NCBI GenBank assembly: GCA_944387035.1
Contig: CALXDJ010000004.1
Span: 40,631 to 104,630 of the forward strand
Direction: 5' to 3'
Length of the DNA: 64,000 nt
Source: an uncultured Oscillospiraceae bacterium
GTDB taxonomy: Bacteria; Bacillota; Clostridia; Oscillospirales; Oscillospiraceae
Position 1 is the first letter of the stretch. Each line of letters starts with the position of its first letter. The notes beneath the pieces are model-generated. The model was not told where the DNA came from. It searched no databases and was given only the letters and a program-made list of their open reading frames with translations. Both the position numbers and the translations under genes were made by a program. Below, one piece after another: positions 25,922 through 36,650 of the stretch.

Positions 25922-26404
25922 TCACAGGTCCAGCCGCAGGTAAACGGTGTTGTCCAGGGGACTGTCGTTGTAGCGGGGGATGTCAATAAAGCCGAAGCGG
26001 TGGTACATGGCAATGGCGGTATCCAGAAAGGGCAGTGTGTCCAGGAACATCTGCCGGTATCCCAGGGCGCGGGCATCGGCCAGAATGGTTTCCACCAGAG
26101 TGTGGGCGATACCGCAGCCCCGGAAGGCGGGACGGACGTAGAGCCGCTTCATCTCACAGCGCGACGCGTCCATCCGCCGCAGGCCGATGCAGCCCGCATC
26201 CTGCCCGTCCGCCCGGGCTAAATACAGCATTCCCCCGGGCGGGCCGTATTTTTGTTCCAGATGTGCCACTTCCTGGTCATAGTGTTGCAGCTCCAGGTAG
26301 GACGCGAAGGCGGGATCTTCCCGCACCAGCATGTCCGTATACTCGGCAAACAACGCGCCGATGGCCTGGGGATATTCACATCCGGGCAGCAGTTCCAGCT
26401 GCAT
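25922..26404 (-). CDS. GNAT family N-acetyltransferase
   Basis: 160 residues with the GNAT fold: the acetyl-CoA loop VRPAFRGCGIAHTLVETIL (about 91-109), followed by GYRQMFLDT and a final AIAMYHRFGFIDIPRY. It would move an acetyl group to an amine on a small molecule or protein; the substrate is unknown. It sits between purL and guaB on the same strand with gaps of about 60 and 47 bases and no terminator seen, so it rides in the purine transcript. Confidence 0.85.
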   Translation of the reverse strand: MQLELLPGCEYPQAIGALFAEYTDMLVREDPAFASYLELQHYDQEVAHLEQKYGPPGGMLYLARADGQDAGCIGLRRMDASRCEMKRLYVRPAFRGCGIAHTLVETILADARALGYRQMFLDTLPFLDTAIAMYHRFGFIDIPRYNDSPLDNTVYLRLDL

Positions 26405-26463
26405 GGCACATTCCTCCGCTTCTCAAATGGTTTCACCCATTATACCCGTTGGGACGGGCTGTG

Positions 26464-29400
26464 TCAAAGTGAAAAATACGCTTTTGCGGATTCGAACAGG
26501 TTCAGTTCATAATCGCCGGGCACGTTGCGGTACAGGGCCGGACCGATCCGCTCGGAGTGGCCCATCTTGCCCAGAACCCGGCCGTCGGGAGAGGTGATGC
26601 CCTCAATGGCCCAGACGGAGCCGTTGGGGTTGACATCCACATCCATGGAGGGGGCACCGCTCAGGTCCACATACTGCGTGGCGATCTGTCCGTTTTCCAG
26701 GAGCTGCTCCAGCAGAGCATCGGAGCAGAGGAAGCGGCCCTCGCCGTGGGAGATGGGGACATTGACCACGTCGCCCACCTGCCGTCCGGCCAGCCAGGGG
26801 GAGCGGTTGGAGGCGATGCGGGTACGGACAATGCGGGACTGGTGCCGGCCGATGACGTTGAAGCTCAGGGTGGGGCAGGTGTCGTCGGTGTCAATGATCT
26901 CGCCGTAGGGGACCAGACCCAGCTTGATGAGGGCCTGGAAGCCGTTGCAGATACCCAGCATCAAGCCGTCCCGGTTTTTCAACAGCTCCATGGTGGCCTC
27001 GGAGACCGCGGGGTTGCGGAAGAAGGCCGTGATGAACTTGCCGGAGCCGTCGGGCTCGTCGCCACCGGAGAAGCCGCCGGGGACGAAGATGATCTGGCTC
27101 TGACGGGCAGCCTGGGCAAACCGGGCGGCGGAGTCCGCCACATCTGCGGCGGTCTGGTTGGTCAGGACCAGGATCTCCGGGGTCAAACCCGCCCGTTCCA
27201 CAGCCCGGGCACTGTCGTACTCGCAGTTGGTACCGGGGAAAACGGGGATGAGCACCTTGGGCTGCGTGCAGCCCACCCGGGGAGCCGGACGGGTGAAGGC
27301 GGGAGCTTCCGCCGTGGGGATGGGTGCCGTGCCGGCGTCGGCGCGGTTGGGATAGACGTTCTCCAGCACACCCTCGTTAAGAGACAGCAGCTCCGCAATG
27401 GAGGCAGTCTCGCCGCCCAACGTTACCTGGGTTTCGGCGGTGGTGACACCCAGCTTCACTGCACAGGCAAGGTCCAATTCCTCCGTCACTTCCGCCACGA
27501 TGGCGCCGGGGAGCGGCGTGTACCAATCCTGGAAAGCGCCGCTTTCAGCAAAGCCGATGTTGTTGCCGAAGGACATGTTCATGACGGCTTCTGCCGCACC
27601 GTGCTCCACGGCCCAGGCGGCGGCTACCTTGCCCTGGGCATGCAGCTGGCTCAGAGCAGCCCAGGCAGCTTTCTTCTCTGCAATGTTGCTGCCGGAGAAG
27701 AGATACACGCTGTGGCCCGCGGCCTTGAACTCGGGAGAGAGAACCTGTCCGGCCTTGGAGGGGGCAATGGCGAAGGAGATCAGCGTGGGCGGGACATCCA
27801 TATCCAGGAAGGAGCCGGACATGGAGTCCTTGCCGCCGATGGCGGCGATGTTCAGATCCAGCTGGGCATCGAGAGCACCCAGCAGGGCGGAGAAGGGCTT
27901 GCCCCAGCGCAGGGGCTCTTCCCGAAGCTTTTCAAAGTATTCCTGGAAGGTGAGGTAGGCGGTGGTCACGTCGCAGCCGGCGGCAGCCAGTTTGGCAACG
28001 GAGGTCAGGACGGATTCATAGGCACCGGTGTAGGGATCCGCGGACATCCGGTCGGGATCAAAGCCCCAGGCCATGACGGAGCAGTCCTCCGTCTCCTGGC
28101 CCGGCAGTACCGGCAGCAGTGCTGCCATGGCCTGGGTCGGGGTACGCTGGTACTTGCCGCCGAAGGGCATGAGCACGCTGCCCGCGCCGATGGTGGAGTC
28201 AAACCGCTCGGAAAGGCCCCGGCGGGAGGCACAGGTGAGGCTTCCGGCCATCTCCCGCAGGGAGGAGAACAGAGGCTGGGCAAGGCTGGAACGGTCTGCC
28301 GCCTTCACGGCCACCTGGGTGTGCTTGACAGCGCCGTTGGTATCCAGGAAGGCACGGCTCAGATTCACAATGGTCTGGCCCTGCCAGTGCATGACCATGC
28401 GGGGGCTTTCTGTGACCACAGCCACCCGGTAGGCTTCCAGATTCTCCCGCTGGGCGGCGGTGATGAAGGTGTCGGCATCCTGCGCCGCCACGACGACGGC
28501 CATGCGCTCCTGGGATTCGGAGATGGCCAGCTCAGTGCCGTCCAGACCCTCGTACTTTTTCCGCACGGCGTCCAGCTCGATTTCCAGGCCGTCGGCCAGC
28601 TCGCCGATGGCCACGGACACGCCGCCGGCGCCGAAGTCGTTGCAGCGCTTGATGAGGCGAGTGACATTGCCGTCCCGGAACAACCGCTGGATCTTCCGCT
28701 CCTCCGGGGCGTTGCCCTTTTGGACCTCGGAGGCCATGGTGGTCAGAGACTTGCGGTTATGGCTCTTGGAAGAGCCGGTGGCACCGCCGATGCCGTCCCG
28801 GCCGGTGCGACCGCCCAGCAGAATCACCACGTCGCCGGGGGCGGGACGCTCCCGGACCACATTGTCTGCCGGCGCGGCGCCTACTACGGCACCCACTTCC
28901 AGGTGCTTGGCCACATAGCCGGGATGGTAGACCTCACTGACCTGGCCGGTGGCAAGGCCGATCTGGTTGCCGTAGGAGGAGTAGCCCGCCGCGGCGGTCT
29001 GGGCCAGCTTGCGCTGGGGGAGCTTGCCGGGAATGGTTTCGGAGACCGGCGTGCGGGGATCCCCGCAGCCGGTGACCCGCATGGCCTGATAGACGTAAGC
29101 ACGGCCGGAGAGGGGGTCCCGGATGCATCCGCCGATGCAGGTGGCGGCGCCGCCGAAGGGCTCGATTTCCGTGGGATGGTTGTGGGTTTCATTCTTGAAC
29201 ATCAGCAGCCAGTCCTGGGCTTCGCCGTTGACCGTGGCTGTGACATGGATAGAGCAGGCATTGATCTCCTCGCTCTGGTCGAGGTTGGAAAGCAGACCGC
29301 GCTTCTTGAGCACCTTGGCACCGATGGTGGCCATGTCCATCAGGGTCTGGGGACGTACGGCTGCCTTCTCGGGGCCGTAGACCTCTTCCCGGGCGGACAG

Positions 29401-30147
29401 GTAACGCTGATAGGCCTTCTGCGTGGCCTCGTCCAGCACCTCCACCGTATCGATGTGGGTGGAGAAGGTGGTGTGGCGGCAGTGATCGGACCAATAGGTG
29501 TCCACCACCCGGATTTCCGTGATGGTGGGGTCCCGGTGTTCCTCGTCCCGGAAGTGGGCCTGGAGGAACTTCAGGTCGTCCAGGTCCATGGCAAGCCCCA
29601 GCTGATCCAGCAGCTCGGCAAGACCGGCTTCATCCAGAGCGGTAAAGCCGGTGACGGTCTCCACACTGGTGGGCACATCATAGTCCACCTGAAGGGTATC
29701 CACGGGCTCCAGACCGGCTTCCCGGGCCTCCACAGGGTTGATGACGTAATGCTTGATCTTCTCCACGTCTTCCGGCGTCAGTTCGCCGGAGAGCAGGTAT
29801 ACCTTGGCGGTGCGCACGGCAGGACGGTCCCCCTGGGTCATCAGCTGGATGCAGGCCCGGGCGGAGTCTGCCCGCTGGTCGAACTGGCCGGGCAGATACT
29901 CCACGGCGAAGGCGGTGTAGTCACCGGCGGGGAGGGCGGCGGTGGCGTCGTCCACCTGGGGCTCGGAGAACACAGTCTGCACGGCCCGCTGGAAGACATC
30001 TGCTTCCAGGCCTTCCACGTCATAGCGGTTAATGAGGCGCACGCCGGTCAGGGAAGAGATTCCCAGCAGAGTCCGCAGCTCGTTCAAAAGGCTTTTGGCC
30101 TCCTGACGCAGAGCGGGCTTTTTTTCCACATAAATGCGTCGTACCAT
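26464..30147 (-). CDS. purL: Phosphoribosylformylglycinamidine synthase, single-chain PurL-PurQ type
   Basis: 1227 residues. It converts FGAR, glutamine and ATP to FGAM (step 4 of IMP synthesis). The order is PurS-like N-terminus, two AIRS-type synthetase halves (with THNHPTEIEPFGGAATCIGG in the first), and a C-terminal class I glutamine amidotransferase domain from about 960 with GICNGFQ, Cys1067 being the nucleophile. Many Firmicutes split this into purS, purQ and purL; the fused form of this length is typical of Clostridia. It starts two bases after purD. No break in frame is seen. Confidence 0.95.
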   Translation of the reverse strand: MVRRIYVEKKPALRQEAKSLLNELRTLLGISSLTGVRLINRYDVEGLEADVFQRAVQTVFSEPQVDDATAALPAGDYTAFAVEYLPGQFDQRADSARACIQLMTQGDRPAVRTAKVYLLSGELTPEDVEKIKHYVINPVEAREAGLEPVDTLQVDYDVPTSVETVTGFTALDEAGLAELLDQLGLAMDLDDLKFLQAHFRDEEHRDPTITEIRVVDTYWSDHCRHTTFSTHIDTVEVLDEATQKAYQRYLSAREEVYGPEKAAVRPQTLMDMATIGAKVLKKRGLLSNLDQSEEINACSIHVTATVNGEAQDWLLMFKNETHNHPTEIEPFGGAATCIGGCIRDPLSGRAYVYQAMRVTGCGDPRTPVSETIPGKLPQRKLAQTAAAGYSSYGNQIGLATGQVSEVYHPGYVAKHLEVGAVVGAAPADNVVRERPAPGDVVILLGGRTGRDGIGGATGSSKSHNRKSLTTMASEVQKGNAPEERKIQRLFRDGNVTRLIKRCNDFGAGGVSVAIGELADGLEIELDAVRKKYEGLDGTELAISESQERMAVVVAAQDADTFITAAQRENLEAYRVAVVTESPRMVMHWQGQTIVNLSRAFLDTNGAVKHTQVAVKAADRSSLAQPLFSSLREMAGSLTCASRRGLSERFDSTIGAGSVLMPFGGKYQRTPTQAMAALLPVLPGQETEDCSVMAWGFDPDRMSADPYTGAYESVLTSVAKLAAAGCDVTTAYLTFQEYFEKLREEPLRWGKPFSALLGALDAQLDLNIAAIGGKDSMSGSFLDMDVPPTLISFAIAPSKAGQVLSPEFKAAGHSVYLFSGSNIAEKKAAWAALSQLHAQGKVAAAWAVEHGAAEAVMNMSFGNNIGFAESGAFQDWYTPLPGAIVAEVTEELDLACAVKLGVTTAETQVTLGGETASIAELLSLNEGVLENVYPNRADAGTAPIPTAEAPAFTRPAPRVGCTQPKVLIPVFPGTNCEYDSARAVERAGLTPEILVLTNQTAADVADSAARFAQAARQSQIIFVPGGFSGGDEPDGSGKFITAFFRNPAVSEATMELLKNRDGLMLGICNGFQALIKLGLVPYGEIIDTDDTCPTLSFNVIGRHQSRIVRTRIASNRSPWLAGRQVGDVVNVPISHGEGRFLCSDALLEQLLENGQIATQYVDLSGAPSMDVDVNPNGSVWAIEGITSPDGRVLGKMGHSERIGPALYRNVPGDYELNLFESAKAYFSL

Positions 30148-30149
30148 AT

Positions 30150-31430
<1,281 letters not shown>

Positions 31431-31514
31431 AGCAACCTCCAAGGCCTTATTTCCAAATCGGATGAATACCCACAAGGGGAAAACCGAGGGGGAGCGGACT
31501 CCCCCTCGAATCGG

Positions 31515-32693
31515 TTAGTGGTGGAACAGGCGCATGCCGGTGAAGCACATGGTCATGTTGTACTTGTCCGCCGTGGCGATGACGTGATCGTCCCGAATGC
31601 TGCCGCCGGGCTCGGCGATATAGGCGGCGCCGGACTTGCGGGCCCGCTCCACATTGTCGCCGAAGGGGAAGAAGGCATCGGAACCCACGGTCACTCCGGT
31701 CTGGGTGGCGATCCAGGCTTTCTTTTCCTCCGCCGTCAGCACCTCGGGCTTGACGGTGAAGGTCTGCTGCCACACGCCGTCGGCCAGAATGTCCTCGTAC
31801 TCGTCGGAAGTATAGATATCGATGGCGTTGTCCCGGTCGGGGCGGCGGATGCCCTCCACAAACTGGAGGCCCAGGACCTTGGGATGCTGGCGCAGGTACC
31901 AGTTGTCGGCCTTATTGCCGGCCAGACGCGTGCAGTGGATGCGGCTCTGCTGGCCGGCGCCTACGCCGATGGCCTGTCCGTCCTTGACGTAGCACACGGA
32001 GTTGGACTGGGTGTACTTGAGGGTGATGAGGGCCACGATCATATCTACCTTGGCCTGCTGGGGCAGGTCGTGGTTCTGGGTCACGATGTTGGTGAGCAGG
32101 GACTCATCGATTTTGAAGTTGTTGCGGCCCTGCTGGAAGGTGACGCCGAAGACGTCCTTGTACTCCTGGGGAGCGGGGACATAGTCCGGGTCGATTTGAA
32201 CCACGTTGTAGTTGCCCTTCTTCTTGGTTTTGAGGATCTCCAGGGCCTCGTCGGTATAGCCGGGGGCAATGATGCCGTCGGAGACCTCATACTTGAGGTA
32301 CTGCGCAGTGGCGGCATCGCACACATCGGACAGGGCCGCCCAGTCGCCGTAAGAGCACAGCCGGTCGGCACCCCGGGCCCGGATATAGGCGCAGGCAATG
32401 GGGGAGAGCTCCGCGTCGGGCTCCACGAAATAGATCTTCTTGTCCACCTCGCTCAGAGGAAGGCCCACAGCGGCGCCGGCGGGGGAGACATGCTTGAAGC
32501 TGGCGGCGGCGGGCAGGCCGGTGGCGGCCTTGAGTTCCCGGACCAACTGCCAGGAGTTCAGAGCGTCGAGAAAGTTGATGTAGCCGGGCTTGCCGTTGAG
32601 CACGGTGATGGGCAGATCACTGCCGTCCCGCATGAAGATCCGGGAGGGCTTTTGATTGGGGTTGCAGCCGTATTTGAGTTCCAGTTCGTTCAT
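31515..32693 (-). CDS. AICAR formyltransferase, stand-alone (PurH C-terminal domain type)
   Basis: 392 residues. It transfers the formyl group of 10-formyl-THF to AICAR (step 9). The start LKYGCNPNQKP and SFKHVSPAGAAVG, whose Lys-His pair is catalytic in PurH, are clear. It lacks the N-terminal IMP cyclohydrolase (MGS-like) domain of bifunctional PurH, which here is replaced by the separate PurO-type gene just upstream. ATG 32693 has GGAGCGGGCG ahead; the frame upstream of it overlaps purO in another phase and is not used. The gap to purO is 13 bases. Confidence 0.9.
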   Translation of the reverse strand: MNELELKYGCNPNQKPSRIFMRDGSDLPITVLNGKPGYINFLDALNSWQLVRELKAATGLPAAASFKHVSPAGAAVGLPLSEVDKKIYFVEPDAELSPIACAYIRARGADRLCSYGDWAALSDVCDAATAQYLKYEVSDGIIAPGYTDEALEILKTKKKGNYNVVQIDPDYVPAPQEYKDVFGVTFQQGRNNFKIDESLLTNIVTQNHDLPQQAKVDMIVALITLKYTQSNSVCYVKDGQAIGVGAGQQSRIHCTRLAGNKADNWYLRQHPKVLGLQFVEGIRRPDRDNAIDIYTSDEYEDILADGVWQQTFTVKPEVLTAEEKKAWIATQTGVTVGSDAFFPFGDNVERARKSGAAYIAEPGGSIRDDHVIATADKYNMTMCFTGMRLFHH

Positions 32694-32706
32694 ATCGCCC
32701 GCTCCT

Positions 32707-33417
32707 TTACTGATGTTTGTTGAAGATCCGCTGGGTGAAGGTGTCGGATGCCAGGTCCGTAAAGCGGACGAAGAGGGAGATCTTGTTGGCCTCGTTGAGG
32801 CTCTCCCAAAGGGCCGCGGCAAAGGTATCGATATCGCCGGTAATGGCCACCCGCTCGGGCTCCCCCTGGAAGGTGGGGATGGGGTTGCCGTCGGTGACAT
32901 AGGTGTGCAGGAAGTGGCCCACGCCCGGCAGGGCGGGATACTCAAAGGTCTGACGCACACAGGCGGAGCCCTCGGCGTCGGCGGACTTCAGGATGGAGAG
33001 CTTGTAGCTGCCGTCGGGGCTGAGCAGGCCGGAAATCCGGGGCGTCCAGTTGGGGCCGTCGGGCTCAAATTCCCGGGTGCGCAGGGCCTGTTCCATGGGC
33101 AGGCCTTTTTTCAGGTAGTCCCGGATGGTGTCGGTCTGGTCGCCGTTGGTGACGATCAGGCCCCGGCCGAACTGCCGGACGGGATGGTAGATGATGAGGC
33201 TGGGGTCTTCCAGCTTGGAGGGATCGTAGGCCTCGGTGCGGATGCCGTCGGGCTCCTCCACGAAGATCCGGTTGCGGCTGTTGGCGCTGCGGCCCATGAT
33301 GAAGTAGGCGGTCACGGCATGCTTGCCGTCAGGCGTCTGGCCCAGGACGATGCCCCGACCGGGGTAAGGATTGCTGCGCAGCAGCTCCGTCAGATCGTTT
33401 ACAGCATAGATATCCAT
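32707..33417 (-). CDS. purO: IMP cyclohydrolase, PurO type
   Basis: 236 residues. It closes FAICAR to IMP, the last step. The fold is the archaeal PurO/Ntn-hydrolase type, unrelated to PurH: NPYPGRGIVLGQT, then the signature MGRSANSRNRIF (41-52) and YHPVRQFGRGLIVTNGDQTDTI. It sits beside the stand-alone AICAR formyltransferase so that the pair replaces PurH. It starts four bases after the purN stop. Confidence 0.9.
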   Translation of the reverse strand: MDIYAVNDLTELLRSNPYPGRGIVLGQTPDGKHAVTAYFIMGRSANSRNRIFVEEPDGIRTEAYDPSKLEDPSLIIYHPVRQFGRGLIVTNGDQTDTIRDYLKKGLPMEQALRTREFEPDGPNWTPRISGLLSPDGSYKLSILKSADAEGSACVRQTFEYPALPGVGHFLHTYVTDGNPIPTFQGEPERVAITGDIDTFAAALWESLNEANKISLFVRFTDLASDTFTQRIFNKHQ

Positions 33418-33421
33418 GAAC

Positions 33422-34033
33422 TCATTCCCTCTCTTTCAAAACTTCTGCGCTGAGCAGTTCTGCCGCCTGGGGCAGGAGAATCCACTCCGCCTGTTCCATC
33501 ACCCGGCGCTGGAGAACCTCCGGCGTATCATCGGGCAGGACTTCCACAGCCTTTTGCAGCAGGATCCGTCCGCCGTCGGGGATCTCGTTGACCAGATGGA
33601 CTGTCGCGCCGGTGACCTTCACGCCCCGCTCCAGAGCCGCCTCATGGACTTTGAGTCCATAATAGCCCTTGCCGCAGAAGGCAGGGATCAGGGAGGGGTG
33701 GACGTTAAGGATGCGCTCAGGCCAGCGGGCCACAAAATCCGCCGAGAGGATGGAGAGGAATCCGGCCAGGACGATGAGGTCCACCCGGTATTCCGCCAGC
33801 TTGAGAGAAAGCGTGCGCTCAAAGGCCTCCTGGCTCATCTGCTTGCGGGGCACCGCCACAGCGGGTACGCCGTGGTTGGCGGCCCGGGTCAGGGCGTAGG
33901 CGCTTTCGTTGCTGGCGCACACCAGTACGATCTCACCGTGGGGGATAGCACCGGATTCCTGGGCTTTGAGCAGAGCCTCCAGATTGGTGCCGCCGCCGGA
34001 GACAAAGACGGCGATACGGGCCTTGCTCAGCAT
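33422..34033 (-). CDS. purN: Phosphoribosylglycinamide formyltransferase (10-formyl-THF dependent)
   Basis: 203 residues. It formylates GAR (step 3). Motifs: FVSGGGTNLEAL near 10-21, then LAGFLSILS and NVHPSLIPAF with the catalytic Asn-His, and the later HLVNEIPDGG with the active-site Asp. Its start overlaps the purM stop by seven bases, showing coupled translation. Confidence 0.94.
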   Translation of the reverse strand: MLSKARIAVFVSGGGTNLEALLKAQESGAIPHGEIVLVCASNESAYALTRAANHGVPAVAVPRKQMSQEAFERTLSLKLAEYRVDLIVLAGFLSILSADFVARWPERILNVHPSLIPAFCGKGYYGLKVHEAALERGVKVTGATVHLVNEIPDGGRILLQKAVEVLPDDTPEVLQRRVMEQAEWILLPQAAELLSAEVLKERE

Positions 34034-35064
34034 ACGATCACCCGCTCTTCGCCCTTTACGATCTCACCGATGGCGTAGGCGTCGCAGCCTTCGGCGTGCA
34101 GGGCAGCCAGAGCCTTGTCCGCGTCATCCCGGGCGACGATGACCGTCATGCCCACACCCATGTTATAGGTGTTGAACATGTCCCGCTGGGGGATGCTGCC
34201 CTGCTTCTGGAGCATGTGGAAAATCGGCGGAGTCTGGATGGCAGCGCCTTCAATTTTGGCGGTGAGGCCGTCGGGCAGGCAGCGGGGGATGTTCTCATAG
34301 AAGCCGCCGCCGGTGATGTGGCTGACGCCCCGGACATCAGCGGCCTTGAGGCAGGCCAGGACGGGCTTGACATAGATCTTCGTGGGCTCCAGCAGGGCCT
34401 CGCCCAGGGTCTTGCCCAGCTCGTCGGAATACATGCCCAGATCTGCGTGCTCCACATCGAACACCTTGCGCACCAGGGAGTAGCCGTTGGAGTGAATGCC
34501 GCTGGAGGGCAGGGCCAAAATCACATCGCCGGGCTGCATGGCATTGTGATCCAGGATCTTGCACTTGTCTACCACACCTACGGAGAAACCGGCCAGGTCG
34601 TAGTCCTCCGGGGCCATGATGCCGGGATGTTCCGCCGTCTCACCGCCGATGAGGGCGCAGCCGGCCTGGACGCAGCCTTCCGCCACGCCGGAGACCAGAG
34701 TGGCCACGGTGTGGGGATCGTTTTTGCCGATGGCGATGTAGTCCAGGAAGAACAGGGGCTTGGCGCCGCAGCAGATGATGTCGTTGACACACATGGCCAC
34801 GCAGTCGATGCCCACGGTGTCGTGCTTGCCCAGAAGCTGGGCAATGCGGATCTTGGTGCCCACGCCGTCGGTGCCGGAGACCAGCACCGGCTCGCGCATG
34901 CCCGCAAGATCGGGGGCAAAGAGGCCGCCGAATCCGCCGATATCGGAAACCACACCGGGGATCATGGTCCGGGCCACATGCTCACGCATGAGACGGACAC
35001 CCTCGTAGCCGGCTTCAATGTCCACGCCGGCTGCGGCGTAGGATGCAGAATGGGAGCGTTCCAT
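34027..35064 (-). CDS. purM: Phosphoribosylformylglycinamidine cyclo-ligase
   Basis: 345 residues. It closes FGAM to AIR with ATP (step 5). Visible parts: AAAGVDIEAGYEGVRLM, the SGTDGVGTKI loop, DCVAMCVNDIICCGA, LIGGETAEHPG and HITGGGFYENIPR. Length matches the family. AGGAGG is upstream of ATG 35064. It follows the purF-like gene by 40 bases. Confidence 0.95.
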   Translation of the reverse strand: MERSHSASYAAAGVDIEAGYEGVRLMREHVARTMIPGVVSDIGGFGGLFAPDLAGMREPVLVSGTDGVGTKIRIAQLLGKHDTVGIDCVAMCVNDIICCGAKPLFFLDYIAIGKNDPHTVATLVSGVAEGCVQAGCALIGGETAEHPGIMAPEDYDLAGFSVGVVDKCKILDHNAMQPGDVILALPSSGIHSNGYSLVRKVFDVEHADLGMYSDELGKTLGEALLEPTKIYVKPVLACLKAADVRGVSHITGGGFYENIPRCLPDGLTAKIEGAAIQTPPIFHMLQKQGSIPQRDMFNTYNMGVGMTVIVARDDADKALAALHAEGCDAYAIGEIVKGEERVIVC

Positions 35065-35104
35065 AGAGAAGTCCTCCTGTCAAGTAAAGAATGGGAACGG
35101 GGGA

Positions 35105-36526
35105 TTATTCCTTGCCCGTCCAGCAGTAAGTGCAGATCTTATCGCGGTCAATGCCGATGGCTTCCAGCAGGCCCTCCAGGGACTGATAGCCCAGAGAGTC
35201 AAAGCCCAGCTGCTTGCAGATGGTGCTCAGCAGGCACTGGCCCCGCTCCGTGCGGACATCGGCGTATTCTTCCAGGTGGTTCTGGCCTTCATCACCCTCC
35301 AGCTCCTGAACGGTGCGGCGGGCCAGCAGGTCCATGTCGGAATTGCTGCGGGAGAAGTTCAGGTACTTGCACCCGTACATGATGGGAGGACAGGCCGAGC
35401 GCATGTGGACTTCCGCTGCGCCGCTGTCATAGAGAAATTCCACAGTCTCCCGCAGCTGCGTGCCCCGGACAATGGAGTCGTCCACAAACAGCAGCTTTTT
35501 GCCCTCAATCAGTTCGGGAACCGGAATCTGCTTCATCTTGGCCACCTGGTTGCGGACCTCCTGATTGGTGGGCATGAAGGAACGGGGCCAGGTGGGGGTG
35601 TATTTCACGAAGGGACGGGCAAAGGGCTTGCCGCTGCGGTTGGCAAAGCCGATGGCGTGGGGAACACCGGAATCCGGCACACCGGCCACGTAGTCGACCT
35701 TCGGCAGCCGTCCCTGGGCGACTTCGTCCCGGGCCATGATCTCGCCGTTGCGGTAGCGCATGACCTCTACGTTGATACCCTCGTAATTGGAGTTGGGATA
35801 ACCGTAGTAGGTCCACAAAAAGGCGCAGATACGCATCTGCTCTCCCGCGGGAGAAAGGGACTCACACCCCTCGGCAGTGATCCGCACAATTTCCTGGGGA
35901 CCCAGTTCATAGCAGGTCTGGTAGCCCAGCTTCTGGTAGGCAAAGGACTCAAAGGAGACACAGTGTCCGTCCTCGTTTTTTCCCACCAGGACGGGCAGCC
36001 GCCCCAGCTTGTCCCGGGCGGCAATGATGCCCTCGGGGGTCAAAAGCAAAATGGTGGCGGAACCGTCAATGACATCCTGGGCATGCCGGATGCCCTCGAC
36101 CAAGGAATCCGATTGGTTGATCAGAGCGGCGATGAGCTCGGACTCGTTGACCTTCCCATTGCTCATGGCCATGAACTGATGGCCGTGGTCGGAGAAGTAG
36201 GTGTTGACCAGCTCCTCGCTGTTGTTGATAATGCCCACGGTGGTGATGGCATACATGCCCAGATGGGAACGCACCAGCAGGGGCTGAGGATCTGTATCGG
36301 AGATGCAGCCGATGCCGCTGCAGCCATGGAATTCCGCCAGGTCCGATTCGAACTTGGTACGGAAGGGAGTGTTTTCGATGTTGTGGATCTGACGCTGGAA
36401 GCCGGTGGCTGCGTCATAGATGGCCATGCCGCCCCGCCGGGTGCCCAAGTGGGAGTGATAGTCCACGCCAAAAAAGATATCAAGTACACAATCCCGCTTG
36501 GAGATTGCACCAAAAAAACCGCCCAT
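35105..36526 (-). CDS. Amidophosphoribosyltransferase-like protein without the nucleophile cysteine
   Basis: 473 residues related to PurF, which makes phosphoribosylamine from PRPP and glutamine (step 1). The phosphoribosyltransferase half is intact, with LLFVDDSIVRGTQLRE as the PRPP loop and PDSGVPHAIGF. The N-terminal Ntn-glutaminase half keeps the RRGG block but the mature N-terminal Cys is absent: the chain reads MGGFFGAISKRDC, and Cys13 is not in the nucleophile position. It may use free ammonia, or be regulatory with a second PurF elsewhere. ATG 36526 has AGGAG upstream; extending the frame to 36604 gives no Cys at the right place either. Its place in the pur operon supports a purine role. 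Confidence 0.85.
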   Translation of the reverse strand: MGGFFGAISKRDCVLDIFFGVDYHSHLGTRRGGMAIYDAATGFQRQIHNIENTPFRTKFESDLAEFHGCSGIGCISDTDPQPLLVRSHLGMYAITTVGIINNSEELVNTYFSDHGHQFMAMSNGKVNESELIAALINQSDSLVEGIRHAQDVIDGSATILLLTPEGIIAARDKLGRLPVLVGKNEDGHCVSFESFAYQKLGYQTCYELGPQEIVRITAEGCESLSPAGEQMRICAFLWTYYGYPNSNYEGINVEVMRYRNGEIMARDEVAQGRLPKVDYVAGVPDSGVPHAIGFANRSGKPFARPFVKYTPTWPRSFMPTNQEVRNQVAKMKQIPVPELIEGKKLLFVDDSIVRGTQLRETVEFLYDSGAAEVHMRSACPPIMYGCKYLNFSRSNSDMDLLARRTVQELEGDEGQNHLEEYADVRTERGQCLLSTICKQLGFDSLGYQSLEGLLEAIGIDRDKICTYCWTGKE

Positions 36527-36650
36527 ATTGTGTTTCTCCTGTTTTATGATTGCCTGCCTCCGCTGCGGCGGAGACTGCTGTGGCTCAATCAGAATAACCG
36601 GCACAGCCGGAATGCCGCTTCAAACGGCAAAAATGCGCTCGGCAGTGTGC

